In this document: positions 1-6,910 of the stretch, piece after piece
Layout: each line of letters opens with the position of its first letter
How positions within the stretch are numbered: the stretch's first letter is position 1
Origin: CAZDIO01 sp964505555
GTDB lineage: Bacteria > Bdellovibrionota_C > UBA2361 > SZUA-149 > CAZDIO01
Direction of reading: 5' to 3'
Assembly (NCBI GenBank): GCA_964505555.1
Contig: CAZDIO010000110.1
Coordinates: forward strand, 1 to 8,368
Length of the DNA: 8,368 nucleotides
Notes under the pieces: model-generated
What the model was told of the DNA's origin: nothing
Database searches by the model: none
What the model saw: only the letters and a program-made list of their open reading frames with translations
Translations under genes and position numbers: made by a program

Positions 1-20
1 TCCCGGCTCGCAACGACAGG
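1..20. repeat. End of a dispersed palindromic repeat (second copy at 7053-7072)
   Basis: The first 20 bases are identical to 7053-7072, which form the right end of the inner inverted repeat of the element at 6911-7155. The identity stops abruptly at base 21. This looks like the tail of another copy whose body lies before the window. It sits only 10 bp beyond the stop codon of the membrane-protein gene. That the family is dispersed follows directly from the two copies; its genome-wide copy number cannot be judged here. Confidence 0.7.
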
Positions 21-30
21 TGCGAGATAT

Positions 31-1554
31 TCATTTTGCTTCTATCATCTGCTCCAACTCCCCTCTCTTAAACACCACAACATCCTCTTTTCTAAAAAAC
101 TCTCTCCATCCTCCCTCCTTAGAATCAGAAAGCGCCACCGCAAGTGGGGTTTGAGGGTGGGTAATGATCCACTTAAAATCATATTTCTGAAGAATCTCTC
201 GCCACTCTTTTTTTAATAATGAAACAGAAAAATATTCCTCATAAACTTCTTGGCCATTTAGTTCGTTTCGATCATCGGCAAACGCTTTTTGTGTGGGCCA
301 GAGCGTCCAGGTTATATAGCCTCCCCAGTCAGGGGTATGAAAAATCCTCCCCTTACTTCCATCCTCCTTTATTTGAGTAACAGCCTCTTTTGGAAACGTC
401 TTTCGAAACCCCACCTCTTCAATCGTTCGAAATGGAATTCTTCCGGTGCTGAAACAAAAGAGGAGCACCGCTCCCCAAAGAAACGCTGTGTAAGCACCAC
501 GTGAAGAAAGACGATCTTTTCTGGAGATATTCTCTAGTGCCCGCTGAAGAGTGGTTCCACCTTTCATAGTCGGAATACATTTTAAAAATATCACCGCAGA
601 GACAACACCAAAAAATGGGATATATCGACGTTGCTCAATTGCTAAAAATAAAAATAGTCCGGCTACAAGAAGCTCAAATGTATTAAACTTTGAATGCCTC
701 TTGAATTGAGAAGATAAAAGAAGAATGGTGATCGCTGCTAAAAATGGATAAAAACTTATTGAATAAAAATCAACGCTGAACCACTCCGTATTTAAGTTCA
801 TAAAATAAGGATCTCCCACTAACCCCAAAATGTTTCGGTGGAGCTCCAAACCGTAAGGATTAATAACGGTCGCTACAAAAGAAACAAAAGCGATGCCTCC
901 TCCCCAAAGGAGTCGTTTAATCTTTTCTTCCCCTCGGAAACGTTTTTCAAAGATAATCGAAAAAAGGGCTAAACCGATGAGCATAAACCCAAGAGGAAAT
1001 CCAGGGTGAAGATTGCTCCAGAGTACAAAAATTCCAAAAAAAACAGGAAGCATTCGTTTTGATTTATAAACAAACTCTTTCTGCGAAAATTCCTGCCATC
1101 GATAGAGAAGGCAATACACTATTGAAAACAACAAAAAGGAGAACACCACTGGCCGAAGGGTCCACTGAACGGAACCAAGCATGCTTGCAAGAAAGATAAC
1201 AAGAAACGCACCGCTTGCATGATCCCTCACTTCAGAAAGAAGGGGTCCCAGAATAAAAACATAAATAATCAAAATGACGCCTACGAGCGCTACGTGGAGA
1301 AGGGGAAACCCACCGCACTGATAGATCTTCCAAAAAAAGAGGTCGGCAAGCCATTGATTTGAGATCCAACGTTGTCCTTCAACTCGAAAAAGAAACGGAT
1401 CTACCTGAGGAACCTGATGAGTGGCACTAATCAGCTCTCCCGTCTTTAGGTGCCATCCTACTCCGGGATCGCCTACAAAGGTGTCGGTGACAAAAATCAA
1501 CACCCCACCAATAATCAACCCAAAAAGATCTATTAACCCAAGCCGTCGAAGCAT
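31..1554 (-). CDS. Polytopic membrane protein, GT-C glycosyltransferase-like, function unknown
   Basis: This is a protein of about 507 residues, with roughly ten hydrophobic segments across most of its length and a soluble C-terminal part. Numbered from a possible TTG start at 1575, a GDPGVGWHLKTGE-type motif lies at residues 35-47, just after the first membrane helix, followed by VPxxDPF at 55-61. The C-terminal part contains a WGGYITW segment and an ADDRNEL motif. This arrangement (acidic loop after TM1, then W-H, then a late D-R-E-L motif) recalls uncharacterised bacterial membrane proteins that resemble GT-C lipid-linked-sugar transferases. The family resemblance is from memory and the activity is inference. 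I prefer the ATG at 1554: the in-frame TTG at 1575 is a rare start with poor Shine-Dalgarno context, while GGAACAAGG precedes the ATG. The gene stands alone, transcribed away from the TerB-like gene. Confidence 0.8.
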   Translation of the reverse strand: MLRRLGLIDLFGLIIGGVLIFVTDTFVGDPGVGWHLKTGELISATHQVPQVDPFLFRVEGQRWISNQWLADLFFWKIYQCGGFPLLHVALVGVILIIYVFILGPLLSEVRDHASGAFLVIFLASMLGSVQWTLRPVVFSFLLFSIVYCLLYRWQEFSQKEFVYKSKRMLPVFFGIFVLWSNLHPGFPLGFMLIGLALFSIIFEKRFRGEEKIKRLLWGGGIAFVSFVATVINPYGLELHRNILGLVGDPYFMNLNTEWFSVDFYSISFYPFLAAITILLLSSQFKRHSKFNTFELLVAGLFLFLAIEQRRYIPFFGVVSAVIFLKCIPTMKGGTTLQRALENISRKDRLSSRGAYTAFLWGAVLLFCFSTGRIPFRTIEEVGFRKTFPKEAVTQIKEDGSKGRIFHTPDWGGYITWTLWPTQKAFADDRNELNGQEVYEEYFSVSLLKKEWREILQKYDFKWIITHPQTPLAVALSDSKEGGWREFFRKEDVVVFKRGELEQMIEAK

Positions 1555-1764
1555 AGCCTTGTTCCATATTGCCAAACGCTTAAATACTATAATGGAAGAG
1601 TGCTGTTTTTGTCAGGAAAAACCTTAACCTTTCACTTGTTTTCAATATTCACACTTTTTGACTTAAATGCACTTACGTATTATGCCTTTTCTGAAGAGTT
1701 GGTTCCTATAAACGTCGCATCAGTGAGCTGTATCAACGAAGCAATTATTCCCCCTGAGGTAGCT
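1555..1764. promoter_or_regulatory. Divergent intergenic region with possible promoters for the TerB-like gene
   Basis: This spacer separates the minus-strand membrane-protein gene from the plus-strand TerB-like gene. On the plus strand a perfect TATAAT occurs at 1588-1593, but without a well-spaced -35. A TTGACT (-35-like) occurs at 1658-1663, with TATTAT at 1678-1683; the 14-bp spacing is too short for a good sigma-70 promoter. A clear Shine-Dalgarno GAGG at 1756-1759 lies 5 nt before the ATG at 1765 and decides that start. The reading frame stays open upstream to 1600, but the residues it would add are not family-like, so this part is treated as untranslated. Confidence 0.3.
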
Positions 1765-2223
1765 ATGTTTAAACGGATAAAGGAATTTTTTCGAGGTGAG
1801 ACCCTTCTTGATATCGACGCAAAAGGAATGCCCACCCAGCGAAATGTGCTTACGGCAACAGGGGTCTTACTCCTTGAAGTTGCGGGCGCTGATAGTGATT
1901 ATGCCCCGGAAGAAACACGGGCTGTGTTTCAAACGATGCAAACAGAGTTTCAATTAAGCGAAGAAGAGGTTCTTGATTTACTTGAAGTGGCAGATCTCGC
2001 TCGTGATGGAAAAAAAATCGATGAATTTGTAGCGTTGATTAACTCGAACTTTAGCGACGAACAGCGCACGAAAATTCTTGCGATGGCATATACGGTAATT
2101 CGTGCTGATCAGAATTTAGACAAGGATGAAACAAAATTCCTTACCCAATTGAAATTTCGCTTACAATTAAACGATGAGCAGCTTGAGAAAGCAAAAGAGC
2201 TCAGTAAGGAATTTGTCGATTAA
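1765..2223 (+). CDS. TerB-like (tellurite-resistance B family) helical protein
   Basis: This is a soluble, acidic, all-helical protein of 152 residues. Two similar acidic helical blocks can be seen: LLLEVAGADSDYAPEE at residues 35-50 and VIRADQNLDKDE at 111-122. Paired D/E-rich motifs of this kind match the TerB / COG4103 family, whose members have a seven-helix fold with conserved acidic residues proposed to bind metal. The length of about 150 residues is normal for the family. There are no other ter genes nearby, so tellurite resistance should not be assumed; isolated TerB-like proteins are common and mostly of unknown function. The start at 1765 is preferred over an open extension to 1600 because GAGG lies 5 nt upstream. 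Its stop overlaps the stop of the convergent mgtC-like gene. Confidence 0.85.
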   Translation: MFKRIKEFFRGETLLDIDAKGMPTQRNVLTATGVLLLEVAGADSDYAPEETRAVFQTMQTEFQLSEEEVLDLLEVADLARDGKKIDEFVALINSNFSDEQRTKILAMAYTVIRADQNLDKDETKFLTQLKFRLQLNDEQLEKAKELSKEFVD

Positions 2224-2747
2224 AGAGGCTCTCCCTCGATACTCGCTGGCGGGGTGCGGCGATGAACGCCGTTTTTCTTCTTCGTTCTTTCAACAAAGAT
2301 TAAATAATGAAGGAGATACGAAAGTGAGTGAAAAAGAGCACCGATTATAAACGTCCAGATCACCAACTCCACCCGACCAAAACCGATCGCCATCCCCATC
2401 GCCGCGGCCATCCACGCAAGCGCTGCGGTGGTAATACCTTCGACACGATCTGCCGTTTTAAAAATCACCCCACCACCGATAAATCCTACTCCGGTAACGA
2501 TCTGTGCGGCAATTCGGGTAATATCATAATGATCACTGGTTCCTCGTCCCGCACCTTCATAGGAGAGAATGGTAAAGACGCAGCTTCCCACACAGAGCGC
2601 GGAGAAGGTCTTAATTGATGCCGCTTTTCCTCTCCAGGCCCGTTCACAACCGATGATGAAACCAAAAAACCCAGCAAGAAATATCTGGATCGCATGCCCA
2701 GGAATAAAGAAGCCGTGACCAGCGATGTGTATGATTGTATCGTCCAT
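2220..2747 (-). CDS. MgtC/SapB family inner-membrane protein
   Basis: This is a 175-residue membrane protein with about four to five hydrophobic helices. The family signatures are in order: an early GFIIGCERAWRGKAA segment (residues 29-43, compare the usual GxxxGxERE), then RIAAQIVTGVGFIGGG (78-93), VIF, and a GITTAALAWMAAAMGMAIGFG stretch (104-124). These define the MgtC/SapB/YhiD N-terminal membrane domain. Family members are linked to magnesium limitation, membrane potential and, in pathogens, intramacrophage survival. Outside those pathogens the role is unclear. The cytoplasmic C-terminal ACT-like domain of Salmonella MgtC is absent, and the protein ends in a short basic tail, as in the shorter members. 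It lies 55 bp downstream of dapE on the same strand and may be co-transcribed. It has no obvious Shine-Dalgarno sequence. Confidence 0.9.
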   Translation of the reverse strand: MDDTIIHIAGHGFFIPGHAIQIFLAGFFGFIIGCERAWRGKAASIKTFSALCVGSCVFTILSYEGAGRGTSDHYDITRIAAQIVTGVGFIGGGVIFKTADRVEGITTAALAWMAAAMGMAIGFGRVELVIWTFIIGALFHSLSYLLHYLIFVERTKKKNGVHRRTPPASIEGEPL

Positions 2748-2802
2748 TGAAACCAGGAAAAGCCGTCCTAAATACTTAAGATGCTACCACAACTAAAAAA
2801 GA

Positions 2803-3972
2803 TTAATCTTGATTAGCTTCAGAAAAACACTCAAGAATCTTGTGGTATACCGTGGTCAGTGTTTCAAGGTCAGAAAGCTTCACGTGCTCATCTATCTGAT
2901 GAATGGAGTGGCTTAGTAAACCAAGCTCCACCACCTCAATACCGATTTCAGCAAAAAATCGTGCGTCTGAGGTCCCTCCTCCGGTTGAAAGCTGGGGGGA
3001 GATATTTAACTCGTTTTTGATCACCTCCTGAACCAAGGAAACAAGCTTTCCGTTCTTTGCAAGAAACGGTTTTGCTCCAAGGAGCCAGGAGATCTCATAG
3101 TTAAGTTGATAACGATCAAATACCTCGCGAACTACGTTCTGAATACTCTCTGGGGTAAGTTCAGGCTGAAAACGAAAATTAAACGTCACCTCACAACTTC
3201 CGGGAATAACGTTTGCTGCACCTGTTCCCGCCATGACGTTTGTAATCTGAAATGTTGTTGGTGAGAAACCCTCACTCCCCCGATCCCACTCCCTGGCACA
3301 CAACTCCTCAAGGGGTTTAAGGGCGATATGAAAAGCATTTTTTGCAAGTGTGGGGTATGCCGCATGACCCTGAACTCCGTTGATTCGAAGTTTCCCAGTT
3401 AGAGATCCCCTTCGACCAACTTTAATCGTGTCTCCAACAGCCGTAACAGAAGAGGGCTCACACACGATACAATAATCAATCTTTGTTCCCTGCTCCTGAA
3501 GCATCTGGAGGAGATCACTTGTGCCGTGATTTAGATCCCCCTCCTCATCTCCCGCAATGGCAACTCCAATTCGAAATGGAATTTTTTTTTGCGTTTGAAT
3601 CAATTTCTCAATGGCGATAACCGCAGAAGCGATATTGCCTTTCATATCTGCGGCTCCTCGCCCATAGAGCTTTTCGCTTCGAATGGTTGGCTCAAATGGA
3701 GGCGAGCTCCAAAGATTCTCCTCTCCTGGGGGTACCACATCGGTATGCCCGGAAAAAACAAGAAGTGGTGCTGAGTTTTTTGGTCCTGTGGTTCCAAACT
3801 CTGCCCACAGACTTTTCACCCCGTTTTTTTCTAGGGGAACGATCTTAAATCCGAGCGGTTCAAGTCGCTGAGCGATGATCGCTTGTGCCTTGCTCCTATC
3901 GGGGGTGATCGATGGACAAGCAATTAGCTCTCCTGCAAATTGAACCACAGTGTTTTTTTCTAAATTGTCCAT
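2803..3972 (-). CDS. dapE: Succinyl-diaminopimelate desuccinylase DapE
   Basis: This enzyme hydrolyses N-succinyl-LL-2,6-diaminopimelate to LL-diaminopimelate and succinate, in cytoplasmic lysine and peptidoglycan-precursor synthesis. It belongs to the M20 metallopeptidase family and has 389 residues, near the usual 375-380. Visible residues are SGHTDVVPPG at 74-83 (zinc ligand H76, D78), GRGAADMKG at 104-112 (bridging D109), GDEEG at 141-145 (catalytic E143, metal ligand E144), CEPSS at 171-175, GRRGSLTGKL and GVQGHAAYP at about 187-207, GGTSDARF, and a late SIHQIDEHV that supplies the last metal histidine. The RRGSL...QGHxAYP block favours DapE over the related ArgE. The start is fixed because a TGA lies four codons upstream in frame. 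AAGGAG sits only one base before the ATG, which is unusually close. dapD diverges upstream, which supports the assignment. Confidence 0.96.
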   Translation of the reverse strand: MDNLEKNTVVQFAGELIACPSITPDRSKAQAIIAQRLEPLGFKIVPLEKNGVKSLWAEFGTTGPKNSAPLLVFSGHTDVVPPGEENLWSSPPFEPTIRSEKLYGRGAADMKGNIASAVIAIEKLIQTQKKIPFRIGVAIAGDEEGDLNHGTSDLLQMLQEQGTKIDYCIVCEPSSVTAVGDTIKVGRRGSLTGKLRINGVQGHAAYPTLAKNAFHIALKPLEELCAREWDRGSEGFSPTTFQITNVMAGTGAANVIPGSCEVTFNFRFQPELTPESIQNVVREVFDRYQLNYEISWLLGAKPFLAKNGKLVSLVQEVIKNELNISPQLSTGGGTSDARFFAEIGIEVVELGLLSHSIHQIDEHVKLSDLETLTTVYHKILECFSEANQD

Positions 3973-4045
3973 GCTCCTTCTTCAGTTGCAATGACAGATG
4001 CTCCTCTTTCATGGTATTACCCTTTGATATCAAGGTAAAGAAAGT
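3973..4045. promoter_or_regulatory. Divergent dapE/dapD control region with a TTGATATCAA palindrome
   Basis: This 73-bp spacer must hold the signals for both divergent lysine-pathway genes. At 4024-4033 lies a perfect TTGATATCAA palindrome. The dyad extends imperfectly to 4022-4035 through one T-G mismatch and a C-G pair. Its right half merges with AAGGT (4032-4036), the likely dapD ribosome binding site, 9 nt before the ATG at 4046. It could be an operator or could mask the ribosome site in RNA. No convincing -35/-10 pair was recognised on either strand. The regulatory role is inference. Confidence 0.3.
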
Positions 4046-5152
4046 ATGACGCAAACAATCACTAAAGATCAATTTCAGACCTTTGTCGAGGAGGTTTTCG
4101 CTCAAAGAGGTTGTAAGAAACCACTTGCCTTCGGAGTCGGAGTTGGGACTGTTAGTGGCAAGGAAAATCTGCTTGAGGTCTTTTATCCCACTCCACACTT
4201 TCAGAGTGATTTTCCATTCGCAGCGATCTTTTATCATCTATTTTCGCATCTTTCTGGAAACAACTCCTATGTTCTCACTGCAGCAAAGTGTAAAGAAGCG
4301 CTCTCATTCTGTAGCTTCCTTGAAAGAGAGGATCGGTCTTTTGAAGAACAGATCCTGCGCGCTGAAAAAAGCTCAGGTAAAATTCTTGTTACCATCCTTA
4401 CTGAAGATCTTCCTCCTAAAAATACAGAAGAAGCGTATCTTAAGTTATCACTTCTCTCTCACTGCTTGGTAAGTCCAAACCAGATCGATCTTAACAATAT
4501 CTTTTCAGTGCTTCCTACCGTTGCCTGGACGAGCGAAGGGGCGATTGATCCAGAGGAGCTTTCTGCGCGTATCCTCGAGGCGCGTCTTTCCGGTCATCAC
4601 CTCGAAGTTTATAGTCTCGATAAATTTCCAAAGCTCACAAACTACCTTGCCCCAAGTAAAGTACGTATCGCCGATGGTGCGCGGGTACGTTTAGGTGCCT
4701 ATCTCGGAGAAGGAACAACGGTCATGCATGAAGGATTTGTAAACTTTAATGCCGGCACTGAAGGTCCAAACATGGTCGAAGGAAGAATCTCGGCGGGAGT
4801 TTTTGTTGGCAGTGGCTCTGATCTTGGTGGTGGATCATCGACCATGGGTACCCTTTCTGGGGGAAATGAGGTCAAGATCTCTGTAGGAAAGAAGTGCCTC
4901 ATCGGTGCAAATGCAGGAACGGGGATCCCTCTTGGAGATAACTGCATCATTGAAGCAGGTCTCTATCTCACAGCAGCAACGAAGGTTCACCTTTGTGATG
5001 GTGCAGGAAAGATGAAAAAAACAATAAAAGCAAGCGAGCTTGCGTTTACCCCAAATCTTTTATTTCGAAGAAACTCCCTGAGTGGCGCAGTAGAGGCGCT
5101 GCCAAATAAAAAAGCGATCGAACTTAATACCGAACTTCACCACACAAATTAA
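4046..5152 (+). CDS. dapD: 2,3,4,5-tetrahydropyridine-2,6-dicarboxylate N-succinyltransferase DapD (long type)
   Basis: This enzyme transfers succinyl from succinyl-CoA to tetrahydrodipicolinate, the first committed step of the succinylase branch to diaminopimelate and lysine. It has 368 residues. An N-terminal domain (about 1-200) precedes a left-handed beta-helix acyltransferase domain (about 205-315) with the expected glycine/hexapeptide pattern. The signature of the long form is MHEGFVNFNAGTEG at 227-240, then PNMVEGRISAG at 241-251 (E245 corresponds to the catalytic glutamate of mycobacterial DapD), GSGSDLGGGSSTMGTLSGG, and CLIGANAGTGIPLGD. The C-terminus has LLFRRNSLSGAVE and AIELN, typical of the Pseudomonas/actinobacterial type rather than the 274-residue E. 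coli type. It is slightly longer than the usual 315-345. It is divergent from dapE, which acts later in the same pathway. AAGGT lies 9 nt before the start. Confidence 0.95.
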   Translation: MTQTITKDQFQTFVEEVFAQRGCKKPLAFGVGVGTVSGKENLLEVFYPTPHFQSDFPFAAIFYHLFSHLSGNNSYVLTAAKCKEALSFCSFLEREDRSFEEQILRAEKSSGKILVTILTEDLPPKNTEEAYLKLSLLSHCLVSPNQIDLNNIFSVLPTVAWTSEGAIDPEELSARILEARLSGHHLEVYSLDKFPKLTNYLAPSKVRIADGARVRLGAYLGEGTTVMHEGFVNFNAGTEGPNMVEGRISAGVFVGSGSDLGGGSSTMGTLSGGNEVKISVGKKCLIGANAGTGIPLGDNCIIEAGLYLTAATKVHLCDGAGKMKKTIKASELAFTPNLLFRRNSLSGAVEALPNKKAIELNTELHHTN

Positions 5153-5177
5153 CCGATCAACTCACTGACATTCCCCA

Positions 5178-6125
5178 ATGGGAAAATCAAAAAAACAACC
5201 GATCAAGCAAAAGAAAAAAAAGCCATCCCAGAACGGGACGAACATTCCAACAAAGCATTTACCCAGTCATGAAGATCCCTGGTTTAGCTCGATATTCTTT
5301 GCGCCCCTTGTCGTTGGATCGATAACCGCTGCTGGGTTGATTGAACCAGCGATGCTTCAGTTTTCGCTGCTTCTTTTTCCGTTAATTGTCGCCCACTACC
5401 TGGGCGCTTCGTTTTTAAATAAAGGAGAAGAGAGCTTAAACCACGCCAAGCTTTTTAGTTTTGCCATCCTAGAATTAATTCTCTTAGGCGGTCATTATTA
5501 TGTAACCCATTCTGTCATTACTACGTTTCTTCTGGGAGCCGTAGTGATCTTTACCGGAGTACTGCGAGGAACAGTTCCAAAAAGTATCTTTATGCTCCTT
5601 CTTCACTGCATGATGGCGATTGTATCAATGTCCCTTCTTGCCATTCTTGGTGTTTTTAGTCAGAGCGAGAAGTTGATTCTCTCTACCTCGGTCCTTGGAT
5701 TTGTCAGTGGTTCGATCCTCTCCGCATCACTCATCGCTCAATATGCTTCTATTTTTGAACGTCGTGGATATAAGCGCTCACTCACTCGAGACGAACTTTC
5801 TCCGTTTGTTGAGCGACTCATCGCTTTTGGTGAAAAACTCCGTAGAAAAAAACTCTCCTCCTCCTCAGCGACATTTCCCGGTTTTCCCGCTCGCCTCTAC
5901 ACGATATTTTTGATGGCGATCCCCTGTCTGATAATTATGCTGATCCCCCTCGGTCTCTTTCCCCTCTCTCTTCTCTTTATGGCACTGACCCAATTTCCAG
6001 CACCAAGGCTTGCTACCGCATTTATGAATAAGGAGGTTGTTGATGAAGCGATCTATCGCTCAAGCGTAAGACTTGCTGCGATAAACACCGCCTTTGCGGT
6101 TGCTGGCGGCCTTCTCAGTCGGTAA
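5178..6125 (+). CDS. Unrecognised membrane protein with a lysine-rich N-terminal tail
   Basis: This protein of 315 residues belongs to no family I recognise. Residues 1-26 are extremely basic (KKKKK-type runs) and probably cytoplasmic. About seven or eight hydrophobic segments follow (roughly 37-55, 58-78, 92-108, 112-129, 136-160, 166-190, 238-262, 263-275, and a last one near 298-313). A charged cytoplasmic loop lies at about 194-228 (FERRGYKRSLTRDE, then GEKLRRKKL). No catalytic motif was identified. A late segment, TQFPAPRLATAFMNKE, superficially recalls prenyltransferase-type proteins but lacks the aspartate-rich motifs. The gene starts 25 bp after dapD on the same strand, so it is probably co-transcribed. 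It has no visible Shine-Dalgarno sequence, and an in-frame TGA lies just upstream (5166-5168), so the ATG at 5178 is the only good start. Translation may be coupled to dapD. Confidence 0.8.
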   Translation: MGKSKKQPIKQKKKKPSQNGTNIPTKHLPSHEDPWFSSIFFAPLVVGSITAAGLIEPAMLQFSLLLFPLIVAHYLGASFLNKGEESLNHAKLFSFAILELILLGGHYYVTHSVITTFLLGAVVIFTGVLRGTVPKSIFMLLLHCMMAIVSMSLLAILGVFSQSEKLILSTSVLGFVSGSILSASLIAQYASIFERRGYKRSLTRDELSPFVERLIAFGEKLRRKKLSSSSATFPGFPARLYTIFLMAIPCLIIMLIPLGLFPLSLLFMALTQFPAPRLATAFMNKEVVDEAIYRSSVRLAAINTAFAVAGGLLSR

Positions 6126-6158
6126 AAACTATTGGAATTTTAGCTAGTTACCGAACAT

Positions 6159-6174
6159 GTGAGAAGAGTCTCAC
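6159..6174 (+). terminator. Weak hairpin, possible terminator of the dapD transcript
   Basis: GTGAGA (6159-6164) pairs perfectly with TCTCAC (6169-6174) around an AGAG loop. Only a short TTT follows, so this is at best a weak intrinsic terminator. It lies 34 nt after the stop codon of the lysine-tailed membrane protein, which is the expected place. Confidence 0.3.
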
Positions 6175-6393
6175 TTTACAATTCCCGACAACATTGATAT
6201 CAAAGAAGGGCTAAACGGAACTTTTAAGGTTTTTTTATTTTATTTTTCTCTGTTTCATTGAAGTCCTGAGATGTTCCTTCGTTATTGATAAAAATCTGTT
6301 TCGATATGGGTAGAGTCCTCTCTCCCTGCGACCTATTTAGTTTCTTGATGAGTAGTTGAATCGGTCGCGGGTAGAAATAGAGAACTTTCTTTT

Positions 6394-6402
6394 GAGGAGG
6401 GG
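6394..6402 (+). promoter_or_regulatory. Very strong Shine-Dalgarno sequence
   Basis: GAGGAGGGG contains a full AGGAGG (6395-6400) placed 7 nt before the ATG at 6408. It is the best ribosome binding site in the window and is the main argument that the following short orphan frame is a real, well-translated gene. Confidence 0.75.
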
Positions 6403-6407
6403 TTTGC

Positions 6408-6767
6408 ATGGATCACCGGCATGTCAGTCATTTGAGTTCCTTTTGGGATGCGATTCAAAAAGCCGGATCTCCCAATGGGGATCCTGGTACCTGGTTGGAA
6501 CGTTATGCTTCCAGTCAAGCGCTGAACCCTGAAGCACTGGATCACATTATGGAACTCGCATTCAAAATGTGGCCGGTCGAAAGGCTTCGACAGTTACTTC
6601 CGCTTCTTGGGAAAAATGATGAAGCTCTCTTCATTTTCGCGGAGGTCGTTACTGAGCGAAAAGATCAGGGGGATGCTGAAAGTTCAGCGCTCGAGGCTCT
6701 AACCGAGGAATTTCGCCCTTGCATCGAGGCCGAAAAGCAGTCGGCAAAATATCGAGCTGGAACGTAG
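6408..6767 (+). CDS. Unrecognised 119-residue soluble protein
   Basis: This is a small soluble protein that I do not recognise. It is probably mainly helical: a GDPGTWLERYASSQ segment near residues 25-38 is followed by amphipathic stretches such as DHIMELAFKMW (about 45-55), VERLRQLLPLLGKNDEALFIFAEVV (57-81, written here only to show spacing of leucines and charges), and an acidic C-terminal third. It has no signal peptide, membrane segment or metal motif. The near-perfect AGGAGG 7 nt upstream supports expression. The gene stands alone between a 282-bp spacer and a repeat-rich non-coding region, and looks slightly richer in GC than its neighbours, so it may be a lineage-specific or acquired gene. 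No function is proposed. Confidence 0.65.
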   Translation: MDHRHVSHLSSFWDAIQKAGSPNGDPGTWLERYASSQALNPEALDHIMELAFKMWPVERLRQLLPLLGKNDEALFIFAEVVTERKDQGDAESSALEALTEEFRPCIEAEKQSAKYRAGT

Positions 6768-6910
6768 ATGATGCGGTGTACGACCCCCTCTTCACGGTTG
6801 GGAACAAGGGGGTCTAGGAACAGATGAAAGGACAACAAAATATTGTTTTGGTGGTTTCGTTTAGCCACTTAATTTTTAATCGAAATTATCTAAAGTTTGG
6901 TAGGTATGAA
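6768..6910. other. Spacer with a GC-rich stem-loop (6782-6814)
   Basis: GACCCCCT (6782-6789) pairs with AGGGGGTC (6807-6814) across a 17-nt loop, in which TTC and GAA can pair further. The stem starts 14 nt after the stop codon of the 119-residue gene, a fitting place for a transcript 3' end. No T-run follows on either strand, so it is not a canonical intrinsic terminator. It may instead protect the mRNA 3' end. The rest of the spacer shows no gene. Confidence 0.4.

Larger units (their letters stand above)
6126..6407. other. Non-coding spacer with a small hairpin and T-rich tract
   Basis: This 282-bp stretch has no credible gene on either strand. It holds the hairpin at 6159-6174, a T-rich run around 6229-6248 with no GC stem before it, and TTGAAG (6258-6263) and TTGATA (6285-6290), which could be -35 elements although no well-placed -10 accompanies them. 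It ends in the strong ribosome binding site of the next gene. The promoter of that gene is presumably here. Confidence 0.5.

Noticed and set aside
1600..1764. In-frame N-terminal extension of the TerB-like protein
   Set aside because: It would need a GTG start with no good ribosome site and adds residues unlike the family. The ATG at 1765 has GAGG at proper spacing.
1765..2223. Tellurite-resistance operon
   Set aside because: Only a single TerB-like gene is present; no terC, terD or terZ-type neighbours are visible.
2799..2810. AAGATTAATCTT palindrome at the dapE stop, followed on the minus strand by a T-run
   Set aside because: The stem is all A-T apart from one G-C pair, with too short a loop after folding; too weak for an intrinsic terminator, and mgtC follows 55 bp later on the same strand.
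3896..4237. Minus-strand open frame of 113 codons across the dapE/dapD spacer
   Set aside because: It overlaps the well-supported dapE and dapD coding regions in other frames, and its product resembles no family; it is a shadow frame.
6220..6248. T-rich tract that could mark a terminator
   Set aside because: The only stem before it is AACTTTTAAGGTT with a G-T pair and almost no loop; no stable GC stem is present.
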